From Micrococcaceae bacterium UBA4005 (lineage in GTDB: Bacteria > Actinomycetota > Actinomycetes > Actinomycetales > Micrococcaceae): DNA of 12,821 bases. A program made the translations under genes and the position numbers. The first letter of the stretch is position 1. The number at the start of each line of letters is the position of its first letter. The DNA lies in the NCBI GenBank assembly GCA_002384315.1, contig DGBL01000137.1, forward strand, positions 2,609 through 15,429, read 5' to 3'. The notes under the pieces were generated by a model, which did no database searches, was not told the origin of the DNA, and worked only from the letters and a program-made list of their open reading frames with translations. This document shows positions 6,546 through 12,821 of the stretch, piece after piece.

Positions 6546-6569
6546 TCCGCCGTGGATTGAATTGGCGGA
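6546..6569 (+). promoter_or_regulatory. Dyad upstream of pyc (operator candidate)
   Basis: TCCGCC (6546-6551) and GGCGGA (6564-6569) form perfect 6-base inverted arms around a 12-base AT-richer centre that contains TTGAAT, a possible -35 element. A site of this size suits a dimeric regulator. The protein that would bind is not known. Confidence 0.35.
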
Positions 6570-6599
6570 GTCGTCAAACTGTAGGGTCGTCATTACACT
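6570..6599 (+). promoter_or_regulatory. Putative pyc promoter with GTCGTCA direct repeat
   Basis: The heptamer GTCGTCA occurs twice, at 6570-6576 and 6586-6592, exactly 16 bases apart. Two -10 candidates lie here: TAGGGT (6582-6587, with TTGAAT at 6557-6562 as a 19-base-spaced -35) and TACACT (6594-6599, with TCGTCA at 6571-6576 as a 17-base-spaced -35). Transcription would then start between about 6594 and 6606. The repeat overlaps both promoter elements, so a direct-repeat-binding regulator is conceivable. Confidence 0.35.
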
Positions 6600-6613
6600 A
6601 ACTGCAGTGCACA

Positions 6614-6630
6614 GGGACCGACCCGGTCCC
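6614..6630 (+). repeat. Perfect inverted repeat in the pyc leader
   Basis: GGGACCG (6614-6620) and CGGTCCC (6624-6630) form a perfect 7-base stem with a 3-base loop. It would sit just after the likely transcription start and about 40 bases before the pyc ATG. No T-run follows, so it is not an ordinary terminator. It could be an mRNA 5'-stabilising hairpin or an operator. Confidence 0.5.
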
Positions 6631-6669
6631 AACCGTCCCGCACTACAGCCGCAAGGACGCAGGAGCGCA

Positions 6670-9600
6670 ATGTTCTCAAAGATTTTGGTAGCAAACCGCG
6701 GAGAAATCGCCATCAGGGCTTTTCGTGCCGGTCACGAAGCGGGTGCGAAGACTGTTGCCGTGTTCCCCTATGAGGACCGGAACTCCATCCACCGCCAGAA
6801 AGCCGACGAAGCGTACCTGATCGGGCAGGAAGGCCACCCCGTCCGGGCGTATCTGGACATCGCCGAGATTGTGCGTGTGGCCAAAGAATCCGGGTGCGAT
6901 GCGATCTACCCCGGTTATGGCTTTCTCTCCGAGAACCCGGGCCTAGCCCGAGCGGCGGCCGAGGCCGGAATCACGTTCGTGGGCCCGCCAGCGGATGTCC
7001 TGGAACTCGCAGGGAACAAGGTCAAAGCCCTCGACGCCGCCCGCGAAGCCGGGATCCCCGTGCTGAAGTCATCGCGCCCCACCGCGAATATCGATGAGCT
7101 GATGGCCGCGGCCGAGGACATTGGCTTCCCCATCTTCGCCAAAGCTGTGGCCGGTGGAGGCGGGCGCGGGATGCGTCGGGTCGATACCCGCGAGACGCTG
7201 CGCGAATCACTCGAAGCTGCAATGCGCGAAGCCGAGTCTGCCTTCGGCGATCCCACCATGTTCCTTGAACAGGCTGTGCTGCGCCCGCGCCATATCGAGG
7301 TACAGATCCTCGCTGACGCCCAGGGCAACGTGATGCACCTGTTCGAACGCGATTGCTCGCTTCAGCGCCGCCACCAGAAAGTCATCGAGATTGCCCCGGC
7401 CCCCAACCTCGACGAGTCAATCCGCCAGGCCCTGCACCGGGATGCGGTCGCGTTCGCCAAAGCACTGAAATATGTCAACGCGGGAACCGTGGAGTTCCTG
7501 GTCGACACTGTGGGAGAGCGCGCAGGCCAGCACGTGTTCATCGAGATGAACCCGCGGATCCAGGTGGAGCACACCGTCACCGAGGAAGTCACCGACGTGG
7601 ACCTGGTCCAGGCGCAACTGCGGATCGCTGCGGGCGAAAGCCTGGCGGACCTTGGCTTGAGCCAAGAGACCGTCCAGTTGCGCGGTGCCGCTCTGCAGAG
7701 CCGGATAACCACTGAGGACCCGGCCAACGGTTTCCGTCCCGACGTCGGACGAATCAGCGCCTACCGCTCAGCCGGTGGCGCCGGGGTGAGGCTCGACGGC
7801 GGAACGGTGTACGCAGGGGCGGAAATCAGCCCCCACTTCGACTCGATGCTCGTGAAGCTCACCTGCCGGGGGCGGGACTACGCTACCGCTGTGACGCGGG
7901 CCCGCCGCGCGCTGGCAGAATTCCGTGTGCGCGGAGTCTCAACGAACATTTCCTTCCTCCAGGCCGTGTTGGACGACCCAGATTTCATTGCCGGTAACGT
8001 GGCTACCTCCTTTATCGACGAGCGCCCCGAACTGCTCACCGCACGTGTCCCCGCGGACCGCGGAACCAAGCTGCTGTCCTGGCTGGCCGATGTCACCGTG
8101 AACAAGCCCAACGGGGAACGGCGCGTGGAGCTCGACCCGCAGGAGAAACTTCCGGCAGCGCCCGATCCGCTTCGGGAGCTTCCGCCCGGATCCCGGCAGC
8201 GGCTCCAGGAACTCGGCCCGGAAGGTTTTGCGGCGGAGCTGCGGGCCCAGACTGCGGTAGCCGTGACGGACACGACGTTCCGCGATGCGCACCAGTCCCT
8301 GCTCGCGACCCGCGTGCGCACTCGGGACTTGGCAGCGGCAGGGGCGGCTGTGTCCCGGCTGACCCCTCAGTTGCTCTCCGTCGAGGCCTGGGGCGGGGCA
8401 ACCTACGATGTCTCGCTGCGTTTCCTCGGTGAGGATCCCTGGGAACGGTTGGACGCGCTACGTCGCGAAATCCCGAACATCTGCCTGCAGATGCTCTTGC
8501 GCGGTCGCAACACCGTCGGGTACACCCCCTATCCGGAAGCTGTCACCGAAGCGTTCGTCCAAGAAGCAGCCCGCTCAGGGATAGACATCTTCCGAATCTT
8601 CGACGCGCTCAACGACGTCAGCCAGCTCGAGCCCGCCGTTCGGGCGGTCCGGGCCACGGGCACCGCCGTCGCGGAGGTCGCCCTGTGCTACACGGCGGAC
8701 ATGCTCGATCCCAACGAGACGCTGTACACGCTCGAGTACTACCTCGACTTGGCCGAGCGTATGGTCGATGCTGGGGCCCATATCTTGGCGATCAAGGATA
8801 TGGCCGGCCTGCTGCGGCCGGCAGCAGCAGCCCGGCTGGTCACGGCGCTGCGTGAAAAGTTCGATCTACCGGTCCACCTGCACACCCACGACACGGCCGG
8901 CGGGCAGCTGGCCACCCTCCTCGCCGCGATCGACGCTGGTGTGGACGCCGTCGACGTCGCCAGCGCACCGCTGGCCGGGACCACCAGCCAACCGCCGGCG
9001 TCGGCCCTGGTCGCCGCGTTGGCCCACACCGAACGGGACACCGGAATCAGGCTTGAGGACGTCAGTGCTCTCGAACCGTATTGGGAGGCCGTCCGCAAGC
9101 TTTATGCGCCGTTCGAATCCGGGCTTCCGGGCCCGACTGGACGCGTCTACCGCCATGAGATTCCCGGCGGACAGCTATCCAACCTCAAACAGCAGGCCAT
9201 CGCCCTGGGGCTGGGCGAGCGGTTCGAGGCGATCGAGGACATGTATATGGCCGCCGACCGTATCCTCGGACGGCTGGTCAAGGTCACCCCGTCCTCGAAA
9301 GTGGTTGGGGACCTCGCCCTGCAGTTGGTCGGGGCGAATGCCGACCCGGCGGATTTCGAGGAAAACCCCGGAAACTACGACATCCCCGACTCGGTGATTG
9401 GCTTCCTCAACGGCGAGTTGGGGGACCCGCCCGGAGGCTGGCCCGAGCCCTTCCGCACCAAGGCGTTGAAGGGACGGGCCGCCAAGCCACGCCTGGCCAC
9501 GCTCAGCCCCGAGGACGAGCAGAAGCTCGCCGGCGACTCCGGTGAACGCAGGGATACCCTGAACCGGCTGCTGTTCGAAGGCCCTACCGCCGACTTCAAA

Positions 9601-10077
9601 ACAGTGCGGGACACCTATGGGGACGTTTCCGTCCTAGGTACCTCCGACTACCTTTACGGTTTACAACAAGGCGGTGAGCACGTGATCAGCCTCGAAAAAG
9701 GGGTGCGGCTCATTGCGACGCTGGAGGCCATATCCGATGCCGACGCGAAGGGCCTGCGGACCGTGATGTGCACGCTCAACGGCCAGATGCGCCCGGTCAC
9801 TGTGCGGGACAAGTCCGTGCGCAGTGATGTCAAGGCAGCCGAAAAGGCTGATTCCTCCCAGCCCGGCCACATCGGGGCACCCTTCGCCGGGGCCGTGACC
9901 GTGACCGTGGCCGAAGGCGAAACGGTGGGGGCTGGTGATACGGTTGCGACGATCGAAGCGATGAAGATGGAAGCTAATATCACCTCTCCCGTTGCGGGAA
10001 CGGTGCAGCGGATAACGGTGGAGGGATCGGTTCCAGTCCAAGGCGGCGATCTGCTCCTGGTGGTTGCCGCGCACTGA
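6670..10077 (+). CDS. pyc: Pyruvate carboxylase
   Basis: This biotin enzyme makes oxaloacetate from pyruvate, bicarbonate and ATP, refilling the TCA cycle. The 1135-residue chain is full length for the single-chain form. The biotin carboxylase region (about 1-450) begins FSKILVANRGEIAIR and has the glycine-rich ATP-grasp loop GGGGRGMR at 162-169 and EMNPRIQVEHT from residue 292. The carboxyltransferase region (about 525-800) has VTDTTFRDAHQ (532-542), the metal-binding HxH at His738/His740 and the lysine in AIKDMAG (Lys709). The C-terminal biotin domain carries Lys1099 in EAMKMEAN. The ATG at 6670 has AGGAG at 6661-6665 and gives the canonical N-terminus; an in-frame ATG at 6484 would add 62 unconserved residues across the promoter region. 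Inverted and direct repeats upstream suggest regulation. It stands between two orphan ParA-type ATPase genes. Confidence 0.97.
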   Translation: MFSKILVANRGEIAIRAFRAGHEAGAKTVAVFPYEDRNSIHRQKADEAYLIGQEGHPVRAYLDIAEIVRVAKESGCDAIYPGYGFLSENPGLARAAAEAGITFVGPPADVLELAGNKVKALDAAREAGIPVLKSSRPTANIDELMAAAEDIGFPIFAKAVAGGGGRGMRRVDTRETLRESLEAAMREAESAFGDPTMFLEQAVLRPRHIEVQILADAQGNVMHLFERDCSLQRRHQKVIEIAPAPNLDESIRQALHRDAVAFAKALKYVNAGTVEFLVDTVGERAGQHVFIEMNPRIQVEHTVTEEVTDVDLVQAQLRIAAGESLADLGLSQETVQLRGAALQSRITTEDPANGFRPDVGRISAYRSAGGAGVRLDGGTVYAGAEISPHFDSMLVKLTCRGRDYATAVTRARRALAEFRVRGVSTNISFLQAVLDDPDFIAGNVATSFIDERPELLTARVPADRGTKLLSWLADVTVNKPNGERRVELDPQEKLPAAPDPLRELPPGSRQRLQELGPEGFAAELRAQTAVAVTDTTFRDAHQSLLATRVRTRDLAAAGAAVSRLTPQLLSVEAWGGATYDVSLRFLGEDPWERLDALRREIPNICLQMLLRGRNTVGYTPYPEAVTEAFVQEAARSGIDIFRIFDALNDVSQLEPAVRAVRATGTAVAEVALCYTADMLDPNETLYTLEYYLDLAERMVDAGAHILAIKDMAGLLRPAAAARLVTALREKFDLPVHLHTHDTAGGQLATLLAAIDAGVDAVDVASAPLAGTTSQPPASALVAALAHTERDTGIRLEDVSALEPYWEAVRKLYAPFESGLPGPTGRVYRHEIPGGQLSNLKQQAIALGLGERFEAIEDMYMAADRILGRLVKVTPSSKVVGDLALQLVGANADPADFEENPGNYDIPDSVIGFLNGELGDPPGGWPEPFRTKALKGRAAKPRLATLSPEDEQKLAGDSGERRDTLNRLLFEGPTADFKTVRDTYGDVSVLGTSDYLYGLQQGGEHVISLEKGVRLIATLEAISDADAKGLRTVMCTLNGQMRPVTVRDKSVRSDVKAAEKADSSQPGHIGAPFAGAVTVTVAEGETVGAGDTVATIEAMKMEANITSPVAGTVQRITVEGSVPVQGGDLLLVVAAH

Positions 10078-10122
10078 GTAGTGCCGGTGCGCTAGAGTCT
10101 TGCGGTGAGACCCTTGCGCACC
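10069..10122 (+). promoter_or_regulatory. Inverted repeats and putative -10 box between pyc and the MinD-like gene
   Basis: GCGCAC (10069-10074, overlapping the pyc stop) can pair with GTGCGC (10087-10092). The overlapping GGTGCGC (10086-10092) can instead pair with GCGCACC (10116-10122). TAGAGT (10093-10098) follows the middle arm directly and could be the -10 box of the MinD-like gene, although a -35 hexamer at normal spacing is lacking. The second dyad would then centre on the transcription start near 10104, as an operator might. No T-run follows, so a pyc terminator is not supported. Confidence 0.35.
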
Positions 10123-10163
10123 CGTGGCGGCGAGATGGTAGAACTACACCCCTGTGAGGAACC

Positions 10164-11498
10164 ATGGCATCGAAGAAACCACCGCAGCCCGAGGCTGAGC
10201 CGTCGGGGCCTCCGGCCGTCCAGTCGCAACGGCCGGTCATCCCGGCGGAACTGCCCTCAAGCGTCCTTCCGGACATCGGGTTTACGGAGCCGGGATCACT
10301 TCCCGTCCTTGGCCCGTCCGTAGATGCGGGGTCCACCGGTTGGATTCCCAGCTCGTCGCTCGTCTCCGGCGGGACGGTACCCCAGCAGGCGCCGGAGCAG
10401 CACAACGATCCCTCCGGCGGGGATCAGACGGTGACAGGTGGGGCCGATCGCGCACCCGCCGGTGACGGCGATATCATAGCCGGCGGCGGGAACGACGACG
10501 GCGCGAGCGACGGCGCCAGGAACGACGGCGAGGCTGCGAGCGCGCGCCGGGAACGCGATGCCAGTCCGGAGCCAGCCGCAGCGCTGACCTCCGAACGCCT
10601 GCTTCCCGGGTACGTCCGGCCACCCGTCGGGGGCTGGCGCCTCTGGCTCTACAAAGCCACTTTCGGATATGTGAATTTAGGCGACTCCGACGCTGTTCGG
10701 ATCCGGCGGGCACTGGAGCACCGGATGTCGGTCCGGCTTGCGGGCCGGACCCGCTACGTTCCTGTGCTCTCGCGTAAGGGCGGAGTCGGTAAGACGACGG
10801 TCACAACGCTCCTTGGGATGGCACTGGCGCAGATCCGGGAGGACCGGATTATTGCCCTCGACGCGAATCCGGACCGCGGTACCCTCTCCGACCGTTCACC
10901 TGGGCGCGCAGATTTCACGGCGCGCCAACTCGTGCAGAACCGGTTCATGGTCGATTCCTTCGCGCACCTGTCCAACTATGTGACCCGCGATGGGTCCCGG
11001 CTGCATGTGCTCGCCTCGGATACCGATCCTGCCATCGCGCAGGCCTTCGACGACGCCGACTATCGTGCGGTCACGGACATTCTCGGTCGCTACTACTCTA
11101 TTGTCCTGACCGATTCCGGCACCGGGATGGTGCATTCGGTGATGAAGGGAACCCTTGAGAAAGCCGACGCTGTCGTCCTGGTCTCCGGCGGAAGCGTCGA
11201 TGAGGCGCGACTGGCTTCTGAAACGCTCTCCTGGCTCGAGGCGCACGGAAGGCAGGACCTCGTCGCCAAGACCATCGTCGTCATCAACCAGGCCTCAGGC
11301 AACGGGACCCAGGTGCGGATCCACGAGATCGAGAACCACTTCCGCTCCCGCGTGCGCACCGTCCTCCGGATCCCCTATGACAAGCATCTGGCGGAGGGTT
11401 CCCGGATCGATCTGGCGAAACTCGCGCCCGCAACCCGTAAAACCGTGATGGAGCTGGCAGCGCTCGTGGTCGACCAGCTACACGACCAGCCCGGGTAG
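10164..11498 (+). CDS. MinD/ParA-like ATPase with long disordered N-terminus (EspI-like)
   Basis: The 444-residue protein has two parts. Residues 1-~145 are low complexity: Pro/Ser-rich to about 80, then Gly/Asp/Asn/Ala-rich. A short linker with GGWRLWLYKATFGYVNLG (156-173) leads to a ParA/MinD ATPase domain (about 197-440). That domain has a deviant Walker A, RKGGVGKTT (signature Lys205, Lys210), an A' motif ALDANPDRGTLSDR and a switch/Walker B VLTDSGTGM (Asp317). The GWR-W linker and ANPDRGTL resemble the EspI/MinD-like ATPases found in type VII secretion loci, but no ESX gene is in view. Its cargo is therefore unknown; cell-pole, division or secretion placement are possibilities. The ATG at 10164 has GAGGA (10156-10160) only 3 bases upstream. 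The N-terminus has no signal peptide or membrane segment. Mycothione reductase follows after 10 bases. Confidence 0.82.
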   Translation: MASKKPPQPEAEPSGPPAVQSQRPVIPAELPSSVLPDIGFTEPGSLPVLGPSVDAGSTGWIPSSSLVSGGTVPQQAPEQHNDPSGGDQTVTGGADRAPAGDGDIIAGGGNDDGASDGARNDGEAASARRERDASPEPAAALTSERLLPGYVRPPVGGWRLWLYKATFGYVNLGDSDAVRIRRALEHRMSVRLAGRTRYVPVLSRKGGVGKTTVTTLLGMALAQIREDRIIALDANPDRGTLSDRSPGRADFTARQLVQNRFMVDSFAHLSNYVTRDGSRLHVLASDTDPAIAQAFDDADYRAVTDILGRYYSIVLTDSGTGMVHSVMKGTLEKADAVVLVSGGSVDEARLASETLSWLEAHGRQDLVAKTIVVINQASGNGTQVRIHEIENHFRSRVRTVLRIPYDKHLAEGSRIDLAKLAPATRKTVMELAALVVDQLHDQPG

Positions 11499-11508
11499 TT
11501 CCGAGCGG

Positions 11509-12821
11509 ATGGCACACTACGAGCTCGCCGTCGTCGGTTCCGGTTCAGGTAACAGCCTGCTGACTCCCGAATGGGATGAGCGTGCCGTCGCGATCATCGA
11601 CGGCGGAACGTTCGGCGGCACCTGCCTGAACTCCGGCTGCATTCCCACCAAGATGCTCGTCTACCCCGCAGGGCTGGCCGCCGCACCCGCCCAGGCGAAA
11701 GAGCTCGGGGTGGAGCTGTCCCTGGACGGCGTGAACTGGGACGCCATGCGCGAGCGGATCTTTACCCGGATTGACTCCATTTCCCGGGCGGGGCGCGATT
11801 TCCGGGCGCAGGAGCAGGGCAACGTGACCCTCTATGAGGAGCGCGTGCACCTAGTGGGCGATCGGCGCCTCGTGACAGCCTCTGGCGAGATAATCACGAC
11901 GGACCGTCTGGTCATCGCTGCCGGATCCCGGGTACGGCTGCCAGAGATCCCCGGCATCGGGCTGACCCAGGTCCATACCTCGGACACCATTATGCGGATC
12001 CCCGAGCGCCCACAGCGCCTGCTGATAATCGGGGGCGGTTACATCGCCGCCGAGTTTGCCCATATTTTCGGTTCAATGGGGACAGAAGTCACGGTAGCTG
12101 TCCGGTCCGGGACGATGCTGCGGGAACTCGACGCGACCGTCGCCGAAGCGTTCACCCGCCAAGCCTGCGCCCAATGGGATGTGGCGTTGAACCACACTGT
12201 TGAACACTTGGCATCCAACCCGGACGGATCTGTCACAGCAGAGCTTCATGGACCCAACGGCACACGGATGGTGGAGGTTGACCTGGTCCTAGCCGCAACC
12301 GGACGCATCCCCAACACCGACCTCCTCAGAGCAGCCGAAGCGGGGCTTGATCTCCACGCCGACGGACGGATCAGCGTCGACGCACAGCAGCGGGTATTGT
12401 CCCAGGGACTCCCGCTCACGCAGACCTGGGCGCTGGGCGATATCAGCAGCGCCCACCAGCTCAAACACGTCGCAAACCACGAAGCGCGCGTCGTTGCCCA
12501 CAACCTGCTCAACCCGCACAGCCCGCGTTTCAGCGATCACCGGTTCATTCCGGCAGCAGTCTTCACCCACCCGCAGATTGCCACTGTCGGGATGACTGAA
12601 GACCAGGCGCTGGCCGACGCCCAGGCCCGCGGTATAGAGATCGTCACCGCTGTGCAGCAGTATGGCTCCACCGCCTACGGCTGGGCCATGGAGGACACGG
12701 TCGGCTTCGTGAAGCTCATCGCCGAAAAACGCGGCGGGCGGCTGCTCGGAGGCCACATCATGGGACATGCGGCCTCGATGATCATCCAGCCGCTCATCCA
12801 GGCAATGTCCTTCGGGCTCGA
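11509..12821 (+). CDS. mtr: Mycothione reductase, 3' end beyond the window
   Basis: This flavin disulfide reductase uses NADPH to return mycothiol disulfide to mycothiol, the main low-molecular-weight thiol of Actinobacteria. 437 codons are present and the frame is open to the window edge; family members have about 460-470 residues, so only a short C-terminus is missing. The N-terminal FAD motif is GSGSGN (10-15) and the redox-active disulfide is Cys39/Cys44 in GGTCLNSGCIPTK. The NADPH-binding GGGYIA is at 175-180, and the second FAD contact is ALGD with Asp311. The catalytic His-Glu pair of the dimer interface would lie in the missing part. The GSGSGN / Cys39-Cys44 arrangement separates it from glutathione and dihydrolipoamide reductases. 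The start lies 10 bases after the MinD-like stop with a weak ribosome site (GAG), suggesting cotranscription. Confidence 0.93.
   Translation, partial: MAHYELAVVGSGSGNSLLTPEWDERAVAIIDGGTFGGTCLNSGCIPTKMLVYPAGLAAAPAQAKELGVELSLDGVNWDAMRERIFTRIDSISRAGRDFRAQEQGNVTLYEERVHLVGDRRLVTASGEIITTDRLVIAAGSRVRLPEIPGIGLTQVHTSDTIMRIPERPQRLLIIGGGYIAAEFAHIFGSMGTEVTVAVRSGTMLRELDATVAEAFTRQACAQWDVALNHTVEHLASNPDGSVTAELHGPNGTRMVEVDLVLAATGRIPNTDLLRAAEAGLDLHADGRISVDAQQRVLSQGLPLTQTWALGDISSAHQLKHVANHEARVVAHNLLNPHSPRFSDHRFIPAAVFTHPQIATVGMTEDQALADAQARGIEIVTAVQQYGSTAYGWAMEDTVGFVKLIAEKRGGRLLGGHIMGHAASMIIQPLIQAMSFGL

Noticed and set aside
6484..6669. A 62-codon N-terminal extension of pyruvate carboxylase from an upstream in-frame ATG
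   Set aside because: The ATG at 6670 has its own ribosome site and yields the canonical N-terminus; the extension runs through the likely promoter and hairpin.
6420..6713. A 97-codon minus-strand open frame in the parA-pyc spacer
   Set aside because: It overlaps the pyc start in antisense, has no recognisable ribosome site or family features, and covers the repeats and promoter elements.
10124..10150. A stretch resembling a tRNA D-arm (GGCGAGATGGTAGAA) before the MinD-like gene
   Set aside because: No acceptor stem, anticodon arm or T-arm with GTTCGA-type loop can be assembled around it.

Overview
The window is high-GC actinobacterial chromosome. A partial mycothione reductase gene (mycothiol is made only by Actinobacteria) and the order gcvH - garA/odhI - ftsR - bifunctional nuclease - second MerR gene (the order of Rv1826-Rv1830 in Mycobacterium tuberculosis) both point there. 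The style of the proteins around pyruvate carboxylase suggests Micrococcales, probably Micrococcaceae/Arthrobacter-like. That narrower placement is inference from memory of such loci, not a computed result.

Layout. Left arm (62-2359), both genes on the minus strand: a short 'core MetE' methyltransferase of the YxjG/YxjH type, and a stand-alone protein with the nuclease domain of type I restriction HsdR subunits. The second gene is clearly less GC-rich than its surroundings and has no Hsd partners in view, so it is the most accessory-looking part of the window. Middle (2576-5560), plus strand: glycine cleavage H protein, the FHA metabolic switch GarA/OdhI, the division regulator FtsR (MerR family), a DUF151 bifunctional nuclease, then a second MerR regulator behind its own good promoter. 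Right part: a minus-strand orphan ParA ATPase converges on the second MerR gene and diverges from a complete 1135-residue pyruvate carboxylase gene. Downstream of pyc lie a second, larger ParA/MinD-type ATPase with a long disordered N-terminus, and mycothione reductase running off the right end.

How the genes fit together. The gcvH-garA-ftsR cluster links one-carbon/glycine metabolism, kinase-controlled 2-oxoglutarate flux (GarA/OdhI inhibits the 2-oxoglutarate dehydrogenase complex) and cell division. Pyruvate carboxylase supplies oxaloacetate to the same TCA cycle. Two orphan ParA-superfamily ATPases, neither next to a parB, flank pyc. Mycothione reductase serves redox homeostasis.

I found no RNA genes, CRISPR array, insertion sequence or prophage structure, and no gene-free stretch above 300 bases. 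The longest is the 265-base parA/pyc divergent region, which holds several short repeats described below. Most of the window is conserved housekeeping DNA. The items I would look at again are the lone HsdR_N-type nuclease, the paired orphan ATPases around pyc (especially the EspI-like one), and the dyads sitting on the putative gcvH, pyc and minD-like promoters. I do not see a convincing undescribed multi-gene system.
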